A stretch of DNA of 64,000 nt, taken from contig CM022368.1 of the NCBI GenBank assembly GCA_011800155.1, forward strand, positions 1,364,001 to 1,428,000, in the 5' to 3' direction. Position 1 is the first letter of the stretch, and each line of letters starts with the position of its first letter. The notes beneath the pieces were generated by a model. It was not told the DNA's origin. It did not search any database and worked only from the letters and a program-made list of their open reading frames with translations. The DNA is from Flammulina velutipes (Eukaryota > Basidiomycota > Agaricomycetes > Agaricales > Physalacriaceae). The translations under genes and the position numbers were made by a program. Shown here piece by piece: positions 34,459-44,543 of this stretch.

Positions 34459-35755
34459 TTAATCATACCGTCTCCTTGGACTACGGGAACGACGCCTATT
34501 ACGGTCACTGCATCCGTGAGTTTGGTCGTGAAGCAGAACAGAAAAAAAAAATACTCACTCGTAGCGCGACGACGAATGTCGCTCACCGCGTTCACGGTCC
34601 CGATAATCGTCACCTCCGCGAGGGGGGCGATAGTCCGCACCACGCCCTGGCACACCGGCCCCGTTAGGACCCGCACCATTAATAGGCGGAGCAGGCGCGG
34701 CCTTGCGCTTTTCTCTCTCTTCCCGAAACTTCGAGAGCATGTTTCGTAGCTCGTGATAACCCAAATGCATCTGTAAAGATTCGTATCAGAGAAATAACGC
34801 AAAAGAATGGAACCAATATACTAACTTTACCACCAAAGTGATCAGCCAGTCGTCGATCAGAATCAAGTACTGAGAGGTAGGCACCGCACACATCACATAC
34901 ACGAAGCTTCTGGTGACCGGAAGCTCCAGACGTATCTGTCAATTGCTGTAGATCTCGCTGTAGAACGGCAGTAGTTAGCGGTGACTGAATAGTATTCAAA
35001 AGAAACAATTGGACGAACCTCCTTCTCAGCCTTCTCACTCTTCAAGGCTTCTATTGCCTGCATTTCCTTCATCGACTCTTCAACCTTGCCTTCCTCACCT
35101 GTGAGTATCGAGTTAGCCTATATGAGAAACCGTAGAATGAAAAAGGCCCGTACCGAGCGTCTCAATTTTCTCGGTGCCTCCTTGAATAGCTAGTTCAATC
35201 TCAGCAATTTCTTTCATCTACGGAGATAACAGTCATTTCGCGGGTATGAAAAGGACGCAAAGCACACACCAAGTTGGTTGTCTTAGCATTCTCCTCCGGG
35301 GTCTTCTCCAACCGCCGATGGGCTGCACGAATCCTGCGGTCACATTCGTCGACGAATGCAAATATGTTCGTCTCATATTCCATTTGAAATCTGGAAAACA
35401 CAGGGTCGTTTGGGTTTGCTTCTTTGGCAGCATTGTATTCGGTTTTGAGGCGTTCTGTGTGCGACTTGGGACAAGCACCAAGATCCATTTTCTATGCGAG
35501 GTGCCGTTAGAGAGTTCACCGAGAGGCCAATGAGAGGTCGCATTACTGTATTGGTGAATAGAGCGTGGGGACATGTCCCGCACAGGAAATTCCGACACAC
35601 TTTCTCATCGGACCAGACGAGGTTGGCATTTGCTACACCCATTGCTTCGGGGCCCATCATTTGCTAGAGGAAGATTATCTTAGCAATGTAGACTTATGAA
35701 AGACGCAGCTGCGCACCTCTAGGAGCTTTCTCTGCATTTCAGCGAGGCGTCCCAT
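34459..35755 (-). CDS. LUC7: LUC7-like U1 snRNP-associated splicing factor
   Basis: LUC7 family protein, a U1 snRNP component that helps select 5' splice sites. MGRLAEMQRKLLEQMMGPEA begins the protein. Zinc finger 1 is the CCCH-type VCRNFLCGTCPHALFTNTK..GACPKSH. A coiled-coil segment follows (ERLKTEYNAAKEANPND onward, FVDECDRRIRAAHRRLE). Zinc finger 2 is RVCDVCGAYLSVLDSDRR..DHFGGKMHLGY. The tail is basic. An intron (GTGAGT..GCAG, about 34510-34558) replaces an early stop with an exon encoding DRNRRRSRSPRRRYD-stop, a short RS tail. Confidence 0.93.
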
Positions 35756-36015
35756 CTTGGATGTCGCGACGTGTGATGATGGTGGAAGGCGAACAGGTTG
35801 TTGATCGGCGCCCTCACGCACAAACAACGAACTCCGCCAAATTGAAAACTGAAAGTCGCAACATGTAAAATACATTGAAATCACAGCAGGTAAAACATAG
35901 TAAAGATGGAGGTAAATGGCATGCACAGTACTAACGATGAGGATGAGGATAATGCTATAGAACAGGATTTGGAAGGCTGCAAGAAATAAACACAGAAATT
36001 TCGTCAAAAGAGAAA

Positions 36016-37783
36016 TCAGACCGGGACTGTTACAGGAGCCTGTCCACGTCCTCGACCTCGTCCGCGCGCGCGTCCTCGTGCACCTCCTCTACCCCGATAT
36101 GAAGACTGCGACGAGGGTCTGTCTCCTATGTCTTCCACAGTTGAAGACTGTGCCCGTTGATGATTGGGTTTGTAGGGCTTCTTGCTAGACTTCGAGGCGC
36201 GGGGTTCTTCGCTGAGGTTGGGAGTAGGCGGTGGCGTGAACCCGCCGAAGCGCATAAGAAGCTTCAAGATGTCGTTGAATTTCTCGAGTTCTGTGGGCTT
36301 TCTATGATCGACTTTCTGTGACATGGTGTGTCGACCTTCTGAAGATGTTATCCATGACCAGGAAGTACCGATCTCTTCGTTCGATGCCAAAGAGTTGTTC
36401 AAGATCATGTACACCACTTCCGGCTCATGGGAGAGAACGGCCAAATGGAGCGTGTCAGTAGACTCGGGAGCGCTATACACCCCTTCGCTATCTTCATCTT
36501 TGGGATCGTGGTTTTCGAAGAAATAATTCATGATATGAATGTGACCAAGGCGAACGGCAATGTGGAAAGGTGTCAACCCTTCAGCATTGCGAGCCTCTGC
36601 ACTATCGGCATCTGATGTGAGGCATTTAGCAGACAGTTAAGGAAGCGCAAAGGTTGATAAAGACGCACTGTGAGATTGTAACCATTCTACCAGATCCAGA
36701 CTACCGCACTGTACGGCAATGTGCAGGAGAGTTTCGGTGGGGTCATTGGGCATCTTGTTGACAAACTTTTCACAGCCTGGTTGGACTTCTCCGCCAGAAG
36801 GATCGACTTCATCCTCCCATACACCTTTCTTGACCTTTTCTACGAGCCCCGAGCGAGCAGCTGCGAAAACAGTTGAACGTTTTGTCTGCGCTTTCTGGCG
36901 CGCTTTGGTGACAATAGCAGCCGCATCCTGTCGCTCCTTCTCACCCTGTGCCTTTTTGGCTTTGATTGCATCCAGTCTACGTTGCTCCGCGTCAACGCGT
37001 TCTAAGACCCGTGGTAAGCTTCTTCGACTTTAGGAGATGGCGCAATTATAGACCCACCTCTTTCGCGTTCCTGCTCATTGCGCAGCTTTCTTGCTGCTGC
37101 CTCTTCTTTTCGACGTTGCTCCGCGGCAATTTGGTCTGCGCGGGAGCGGCGGAGGCGTTCTTGGTACTCTGCGGGAGTTTCCCCAGGCGCCTGCCGTTGG
37201 CGTTGATAGCCTCCTCGTCGGCTATCTGAGCATATCTAAAGTCAATCGCGCGGCTAGATAATAGAGGAAGAACACGCACTGGTCTGAGTCCGGTACGCCC
37301 CTCTCATGAAGAGCTCCTCGAAAAGGAACCTGCGATAGTTAAGAGTCGTAGCGGACGCAAAGAGAGATGCGCACTTACATGTAGAAGTCCATCTTGGCAT
37401 GAGCAAAGTATTCATCTTCAGAGTCGTATTCCTCTTCCATCCACTCGTACTCTTCAGCGGCGGGGTTCGAAGGGTCCAGGTGTTGGAGGAGGACATTGTA
37501 GGCATCGCTGACTTGTTGGAATTCCTGAGTCGCGTTCGGGTTGTTTGGGTTCTTGTCTGGGTGGGTGCGTAAAGCAATCTGAAAGTATGATTGGTGCATG
37601 CGCGACAAGCTAATGACCGTAGCTTACCCGCTTGTAGGTGCTCCTCACAGTCTCCAACGAAGCATCCTATTGTGGACCAAAGTCGGTTAATTCGAGCCAT
37701 TTTGAAGAATAAAGAACATTTCGCACCTCGCTAAGACCTAGAATACTGTATGATTCCTTGATTGAAGCATGACTGTGCACCAT
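36016..37783 (-). CDS. J-domain protein with ankyrin-type repeats and an RGG tail
   Basis: Predicted Hsp70 co-chaperone. The N-terminal J-domain begins MVHSHASIKESYSILGLSED and has the essential HPD in LRTHPDKNPNNPN, with introns at SE|DAS and KR|IAL. A charged coiled coil rich in Ala/Arg/Glu follows (ARKLRNEQERERG, QRRLDAIKAKKAQGEKE). Next come ankyrin-like units: ETLLHIAVQCGSLDLVEWL, GLTPFHIAVRLGHIHIMNYF and DTLHLAVLSHEPEVVYMIL. The C-terminus is Ser/Pro-rich and ends in YRGRGGARGRARGRGRGRG, an RNA-binding type RGG tract. Around seven introns. Divergent from the AAA ATPase gene. Confidence 0.85.
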
Positions 37784-37979
37784 CGCGTCGAATAGGCCCC
37801 CAGCTGAGTGGCGTGGTGAAGGCGTGAAAGAAAAATGCAATATTAAATAACGCGTCCCAAATCAGGCAATGCCCTGAGTCAGCGTGGCGTCCCTTGCTTT
37901 CTTCCCAACTTGAACTAAATTTTTTGGGACGCGAATCACTTCGGGAATCGTTCTTCTGGCTTTATTATTCAGATAGCTT

Positions 37980-39604
37980 ATGGAACTGCCTCTTGGGGGA
38001 ACCGCTTCCACTTCCACGTCCACGTCCAACTTGAATGATGTTCTCCAACAAGGAACATCACCGCCGCCCAGTTCCCCGTCCTCTGGCTTCTTGGCTTCAC
38101 TGGGACTAGGATCCGACAAGTATGTGTATTTAATCTCTACTTAAGCGCCGCTGAACACCTGCTTCAGTCCTTACTTCAGTGCCGGTTTCGGCCTAATGGT
38201 ACAGTCACGAATGTATCCAAAGTAGAACGCGTCAATAACTTCGTCCTCAAAGGGGGTGGGACTCGCTGCAAGCTTCTTTCGCCAATTTTCTAAACATGGA
38301 TACATGATGTTGCAGCGGCGCATGCTGGTGAACCTAGAGCTCAACATCTCAGATCCATCCTATCGCTGGTTTTTACTTTGGATGTCTGCACAACAGAAGG
38401 CTGCACAGGGGACCCCACGGGCACTACGGTGGGCTCGTGTACACGAACTAAGTGTCGAGACCCGTGAAACAGACGGACGGTCCTTCGATCTTACGGCTGG
38501 CCAAGGAACACACTTCTTCAAGTACAGAGGAGCCTGGATTAGAGTGAGGTCCGTATCACTGGGTTGAATAGCATGCTGATGTGACGCTCAGATGAATCGG
38601 GAACGCGAAACGCGTTCGGTCAACCTGAATAGCGGAAACCCTTGGGAGACGATCAAATTAACAACACTGTCCCGAGACCGGGACATATTCCCTCACCTCA
38701 TCACCGAGGCGCGCGACTTCGTGGAAAGCGGTATTCGTGACAAGCTTATAGTTTACACTGCTTGGGGAACTGACTGGAAACCTTTCGGGAAACCACGCCA
38801 AAAACGTCCTCTGAGCAGTGTCGTACTCGCCCCAGGAATATCAGAACGCGTTGAAAACGATGTGCGCAATTTTTTGAGTCGCCGGGAATGGTATAGTGCA
38901 CGCGGTATACCCTATAGACGAGGCTATCTATTACACGGACCTCCTGGAAGCGGCAAAACATCGTTCATACAGGCGTTGGCGGGAAAATTGGGATACGACA
39001 TTACCGTTTTACAGCTGTCACAGCGTGGCATGATGGATGACAAGCTTGCCTTCCTCCTCTCTACAATACCTTCGAGAACGTTTGTCATTATAGAAGACAT
39101 TGACGCCGCATTCAACAAGCGAGTGCAAACATCTGAAGATGGGTACGTGCTTTCCAAATGATCCAGGAACCCTCAAAGTTTCTGTATCAGTGGCTTTGGG
39201 CTCTCGTTGACCATGCGCATAGGTATCAGTCTGGCGTCACGTTCTCGGGATTCTTGAACTCTCTGGATGGAGTTGTTTCGGGAGAAGAAAGGATAGTTTT
39301 CATGACCACAAATCATGTCGAAAAGCTGGATCCCGCACTAATTCGTCCGGGACGAGTTGACTTGCTCGAGCTCATTGACGACGCGGTGCCAGCTCAGGCA
39401 TACAACCTTTGTACTCTCTTCTATGGAGAAGATACGGAAGGCATCGCTCGGAATTTGGAAATGTTGGTTGAAGAAGAAATGACTGCGGGACGCAGAATTA
39501 GCATGGCAGAGCTACAAGGTCTCTTCATCTTGACGGAAGCTTCAGAGGTGCTCGTCGCCACACGTAACTTACTGAATCACAAGTACCCTACTACTCGCGT
39601 ATAA
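37980..39604 (+). CDS. BCS1: BCS1-type mitochondrial AAA ATPase
   Basis: Inner-membrane AAA chaperone that in yeast translocates the folded Rieske protein during complex III assembly. MELPLGGTASTST begins a Ser/Thr-rich N-terminus; NPYFSAGFGLM|GVGLAASF, restored by an intron at 38199-38252, is the transmembrane segment. The BCS1-specific domain follows (LELNISDPSYRWFLLWMS, GTHFFKYRGAWIRM). AAA motifs: Walker A HGPPGSGKTSFIQALAG, Walker B FVIIEDIDAAF, sensor VFMTTNHVEKLDPALIRPGR. It ends PTTRV-stop. Full length. Confidence 0.94.
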
Positions 39605-39703
39605 TATTATGTACCCCCACACGTAGCGCAGATAGGAAATTCACAGACCATGCATGAGATGGAAATGAATTCAAAGTATACAACACGCTCCCAGTACAAA
39701 TGG

Positions 39704-40797
39704 TCAGAATACAGCTCTCCGTTTTCGGCCTGTGAATTTGGAATCGCGCGGGACACTCTCTTTGCCTCGTTTGCGATACAACTGAGTGACCATGAGTATC
39801 TGCACATGCGTGAAGTATACTAGACAGACCTCTTTCTTTTTCAGGATCCAATCTCTATCTTTGACTGATTTTCTTTTGCCACCTTTCGATCTAGATTTCT
39901 CCCTCTCCCGCCGCCGTTCAAATCTGGCCTTGCTGTCCTCTTCGACCTCGCCGTCCAGGCCTTCCGGAATTTGCTGCTGCCCGCCGCCTCCTCCGACAAA
40001 TAAACATAAAAATACCTTTCTTGCTTTTTTAGAGTTGGGGTAGTCCACAACGACACCACCACCGAAGCCAGCTTTTTGCGCGATGTTGGATATGAGGGTG
40101 ATCTGGTCGTCAGAGGAAGGGTAGAATTGGAAGATGGCACGTGAAGGATTCTTTAGTGCAGAGTGGAGGGTTGTGAAGAAACGATTTAGGCGATGTGGGG
40201 GTGATGAGGTTGGATGGGATGTTTCGGCGTTGAGTAGCCATTGTAGAACGGATACACTGTGGCGAATATCAGGATCGGTAATAGGTGAATATCGCAACGA
40301 CATTACCTTATAGCACCGTCGAAACTACCGGGACGGAATCCAAATCCCTGACCTATGTCCTGGAGGAAGAGGTCGCCCTCAACTTCACGTTCTAATGCGA
40401 CCTCTGTAGTAGCGTTAACGACGTGCTAGCCATCGTATTGATACGGCTTACCTAGCATACTTGGTGCAATATCGACGCCTGTCCAAATATATCCTTCCTC
40501 ATCTAGTATTTCGCCAGATAGTCCAGATCCACAGCCAATATCCAAGAGAAAAGCAGGTTCGTCTGGAGGCAGAGCTAGCAGTTCCAGGGCGCGATAAGTC
40601 ATGTCGGCTTGTATTTGCTGATTACGAGTGCTATATTTTGGTTATCGACGTTGATAATGCGAATGATGAATCGCACTTTTTAGTGTATTTTTTGGCCTCG
40701 GTGTCGCCATAGTACTGTTACAAAGATAAGTCAACGATTCACGAAAATGAGGGAAACCTGCAATTTCTGGAGGGGCCTGCAGCTCTGGTCGGGACAT
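39704..40797 (-). CDS. BUD23: 18S rRNA (guanine-N7)-methyltransferase BUD23
   Basis: SAM-dependent methyltransferase that modifies 18S rRNA and supports export of the small ribosomal subunit. MSRPELQAPPEIAYYGDTEA is the family start. SAM motif I is [48 protein letters not shown] and AIFQFYPSSDDQ follow. The WBS22-type C-terminus reads KDRDWILKKKE then LYRKRGKESVPRDSKFTGRKRR. Between these is a stop-free 48-nt stretch with GTCTGT..CTCAG ends, taken as an intron because the family is continuous there. Divergent from TRAPPC3 across 65 bp. Confidence 0.93.
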
Positions 40798-40862
40798 GGT
40801 GGATGAATGAGGCAAAAAATTATAGCTGTGACGATTCGCGTGACGGCTCGTCATTTCCACCA
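40798..40862. promoter_or_regulatory. 65-bp bidirectional promoter between BUD23 and TRAPPC3, with TGACG sites
   Basis: The two start codons are 65 bp apart. TGACG occurs at 40829 and 40841, and its complement CGTCA at 40849, so three ATF/CREB-like half-sites sit in 25 bp. A shared control is inferred. Confidence 0.45.
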
Positions 40863-41590
40863 ATGGCTACGACCAGCAAGCAATATAAAGGCATCGGCGA
40901 AGACCTCTGGAAAGGACGGGCAGAGAAAGTGGTAAGTCCAGTCAACGATATCACTTTTCTACCATTGATTTATCGCAGAATGCAGAGCTCTTTGCACTCA
41001 CGTACGGCGCGCTTGTCGTACAACTGATTCAAGACTACGAAGACTATGCCGAGGTCAACAAACAGCTCGAGAAGATGGGGTACAATATTGGGACGCGATT
41101 AATTGAGGATTTCCTCGCGAAGAGCAATCTGGGGCGTTGTGCGGACTTTCGTGAAGTTGGCGAGGTTGTGGCCAAGGTGATTGAAGCATTTGTGTCGTTG
41201 TCGTCGTCGCGCTGAACTGCTTAGGTCGGCTTCAAATCATTCCTCAACATTTCGCCAACGGTAACACACGGAGTACCATCTACATCCTCCACATCGCCGC
41301 GTCCGACGAGCACCGGTTCTGCGCCTGGCTCGTCCTCTGGGGCATACTTTACTCTAATACTGGATGAAAACCCACTGGCTGAATTTGTCGAGTTGCCTGA
41401 AGATGCGCTTGAAGGAGGACTCTGGTTCAGCAACGTATTATGCGGAGTTCTACGAGGGTCATTGGAGATGGTGCAGATGCAAGTGCAGGTCGAATTTCTG
41501 TCGGACGTGCTACGCGGCGATGAGACTACAGAGATACGTGTGCGGCTGGTGAAAATGCTCGAGGAAGAGGTTCCAGTGGCGGACGATTAG
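40863..41590 (+). CDS. BET3: TRAPP complex subunit BET3/TRAPPC3
   Basis: Core subunit of the TRAPP tethering complex in ER-Golgi traffic. [20 protein letters not shown] matches the family start, followed by [20 protein letters not shown] (which includes the region around the S-acylated Cys of other species, here without an obvious Cys), [17 protein letters not shown] and [20 protein letters not shown]. The C-terminal half has [38 protein letters not shown] and [12 protein letters not shown]. Between PTVTHG and FTLIL lies an extra Ser/Thr/Pro/Gly-rich loop of about 20 residues. Two introns. It ends 23 bp before the converging uS13m stop. Confidence 0.94.
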
Positions 41591-41613
41591 ATGTATATTG
41601 CATGTGTGTACGA

Positions 41614-42239
41614 CTAGTTGTTGGTTGAATATCGACCAGGGTGATTCAACCTCTTTGCGGTCTTTGCGTTCGTCTTTGTGCGCTGTCCGCGTACAGGCAG
41701 ACGCATACCGTGCCTCTTTCCCCGCCATGTCCCAATACTGCGGTGATGCTGGATATTCTCGCGAACCAGTCTCTTCAACTCGCTCTCGATCTTCAGTTCG
41801 TTCAGAGGGTCGCGCGCTGGGAGGACGGTCGTTGGTGCTGCTACGACTGGCGCCTTGGCCTTGAGCTCGGCTTTGGCTGCCATTTTCTGGGCGTGTTTTT
41901 CGCGGAACTCTGTCTGCAATGTCTGCAGTGGAGTTTTCGGTGGAAGGGGGACAAAGTCGGGTGTAGCCAGAGGGTATCGTGGTAACGGTGGTGCTGTCGA
42001 TGGGGAGGACAGAAATGAGGCCAGGGACGTTATTTGGAACGGAGTGAGTTCGCCAACTTTGGCCTTGTCGTGTATCTGGAAACGAGCACAAAGTCGGTGC
42101 GCAATGTGGTGTCCGACGCCGTAGATTTCAGTCAGCGCGAACTGTAAAAATTAAGAAAAACACCATGTTTGAAAGGAGAAAATAAGCGTACCCTCGCTCT
42201 CTGAGAGTCATTGAGTTTAATACCCAAAATGTGGACCAT
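41614..42239 (-). CDS. Mitochondrial small ribosomal subunit protein uS13m (SWS2-like)
   Basis: S13-family ribosomal protein, MVHILGIKLNDSQRAR|FALTEIYGVGHHIAHRLC, with a single intron. The C-terminus has the conserved RENIQHHRSIGTWRGKRHGM, LPVRGQRTKTNAKTAKR, as in mitochondrial S13. An inserted Ala/Pro/Lys-rich middle (KMAAKAELKAKAPVVAAP) is common in the fungal mitochondrial form. Divergent from XAP5 by 65 bp. Confidence 0.92.
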
Positions 42240-42304
42240 CGTGGGCGTCGGAAAGAGAGGGCTGGCAGGGTCACGGGACACACACTTCTCTTTCCTCAAC
42301 CACC
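42240..42304. promoter_or_regulatory. 65-bp bidirectional promoter between uS13m and XAP5
   Basis: The start codons at 42239 (-) and 42305 (+) leave 65 bp for both promoters. It is C/T-rich toward XAP5; no TATA or TGACG seen. Confidence 0.4.
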
Positions 42305-43576
42305 ATGTCGTCCAATAAGGCTGAAGGACGCCGCGAAGATGCTCTCGCAAAGCAGCGCGACCAGATGCGCGAAGATTTCGAACGCCAGAAAAAATCTCTT
42401 ATCAACGAAACAGAAAAGGCCAGGCCGTCTGTCAACCGCTTCGTTGGCCAGCATGATTCTGTCGAGGAAACTCTGAAGCACAACACAGTCGGACTCGTTC
42501 ACCTCGAAGAGTTCCAGCAGAAGCGGAAAGAACTTGAAGAGCAGCAGGCACGAGAGGCTGCTAAGACGCTCGAGCTCAAGTGAGTCTCTTTCCTTTCTTT
42601 GATACAAGGAACGATAGCTTACTTGACGGGGAGAACTTGTTTAGAGATGAAAAGAAGAAAGTAAAGAAGCGAAAAAAAGCCGCAAAGGCTACGCTCTCCT
42701 TCGCCATGGATGATGACGGGGATGTTGACTCATCTTCCACCTCTACGCCCGCCCCCGGAAACGGGACCAACGACGAGGAAGATACTCCTGCTGCAAAGCG
42801 TGCAAAGTTTGGCAAGAATCCCAATGTCGACACCTCGTTTCTACCGGACAGAGAGCGGGAGGAGGCCGAACGCCAGGAACGCGAGCGTTTGCGAAAAGAA
42901 TGGCTTCAACGTCAAGAAGAAATCAAACAAGAGGACCTTGAGATCTCATACTCATATTGGGATGGCAGTGGTCATCGCAAAAGTGTTGTGGTAGGTTTCT
43001 CTCCTCTGCGCCACAATTTATTTGACTAACGGTCAGGTGTATTACCTCTCTTTCATATGTCGCATAGTGTAAGAAGGGCGATGAAATCTCAAAGCTTCTG
43101 GAGAAATGCCGAGCTCAACACCCAGAGCTTAGAGGAGTCAGCGTCGACAATCTGATGTTTGTCAAGGTCAGTCTGCCTCTAATTCACTTTGCCCTCGCTT
43201 ACGATAACCCATAGGAGGATTTAATCATACCTCACGTTCGTGTCTCCGTTCGAGAAACACTTGCAGCATTTCTGATGACGTTGCAGCATTATACCTTCTA
43301 CGACTTTATCATCAACAAAGCAAGAGGAAAGTCGGGACCGCTGTTCAATTTCGACGTACACGACGATGTCCGCCTTCTGGCCGATGCTACCAAGGAGAAG
43401 GACGAGTCACACGCAGGAAAAGTCGTCGAGAGAAGTTATTATCAGAGGAACAAACATATTTTCCCAGCATCTAGATGGGAGGTACGCCGAAGTCCTTCTT
43501 CTGTCTTTATCCTCTTCCTCATATTCTCTAGGTCTTCGATCCTGAGAAAAGCTATGGCAAGTATACCATTGCATAA
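42305..43576 (+). CDS. XAP5/FAM50 family nuclear protein
   Basis: Conserved nuclear protein linked to splicing and chromatin in other eukaryotes. [40 protein letters not shown] (coiled coil), a Lys-rich stretch ([12 protein letters not shown]), then the XAP5 domain: [64 protein letters not shown] and [20 protein letters not shown], ending [15 protein letters not shown]. Five introns, including one removing a stop-containing piece after IIPH. Confidence 0.95.
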
Positions 43577-44543
43577 CTTTCGTTCTATTTGTATCGCAAC
43601 TTTTGGAACCCCAATTCATTCGAATTTCTTTCATCTCTCTGCATAGATGCCAGGAAGATGAGCCTATGTTTCTCCTAGGTACACAGGACTTCGCTTCCTG
43701 GCCGTCACCGGTCGTCAGCGCGCGTGTAGCATCTGTATTGTTAAACATTTGATAGCACAGAATGGCTCCTCTGCTTCTGAGGATTCCGTAAATGGCAGCG
43801 ATTTGGGTTACGCGTCTTGTTCTTAACAGTGAGTGTCTATCTATCTGATGTCGCATTGTCCTATGACCTAGTCGGAATAAGGTTTTCTACCGTCAACTAT
43901 TCTGTCTTGCAGGCACCTTTCTCTTGGTATTCGTTCATTGTGGTGTAGCCGAACATAATCCAGCGAGTCAGTTCCACGCGCGCCCTCGGCCGTTACGGAA
44001 GTCACGTTCCTGCGCGATGCATGCGTTTTCAAGGCCAGTGTACCACAGGGATACAATTTTAGGCGAGGAAATTTTGCTTAGAGCAGAGCACGGAGACATG
44101 ACGAACTTATGCTCCAATGTAACGTGTTAATCGTGCCGGAACTTGATATGTAAGTGTTTCGTGTCCGTCGTACACTCATAAATCTCATCAATTTCACAAG
44201 ACCACTCAAATTGCCATACATTTTTGTTGTCACCAAGCTGAGGTGTCAAATATTTCTCTACGAGTCAGATAACGGTGAAGGTCTCACCTTTTAATAGGTG
44301 TTAATCGGTTTCGATGTGGACCATGCATCCTCGTGAGGGCAAACATGACCATTCTGCCTACCTGGGTACCCTGTAAGCCAGCCTCCGTTCGGTATAGCTG
44401 CCTTAATTTCCCATCGCGGACATTCACTTTAGATCTGTGTTGTTTTTACCAAGATTGCTCATCACCTCATAGCACATATGCATTGGGAAAACTGTATAAG
44501 AGGATGTACCAGCGAAGAAAAGACATAGCAAGCGAGAGAGGCG
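43577..44543. other. Intergenic between XAP5 and the DUF1996 gene
   Basis: About 970 bp without a supportable gene. Frames on both strands (for example 43407-43856 minus) carry no family content and partly overlap XAP5. A TATA-like TATAAG at 44495-44500 serves the gene to the right. Confidence 0.5.
44495..44500 (+). promoter_or_regulatory. TATA-like element of the DUF1996 gene
   Basis: GTATAAGAG about 45 bp before the inferred start codon. Short match, weak support. Confidence 0.35.

Noticed and set aside
43407..43856. 149-codon minus-strand frame antisense to the XAP5 3' end
   Set aside because: Antisense shadow of a well-supported gene, with no family content.
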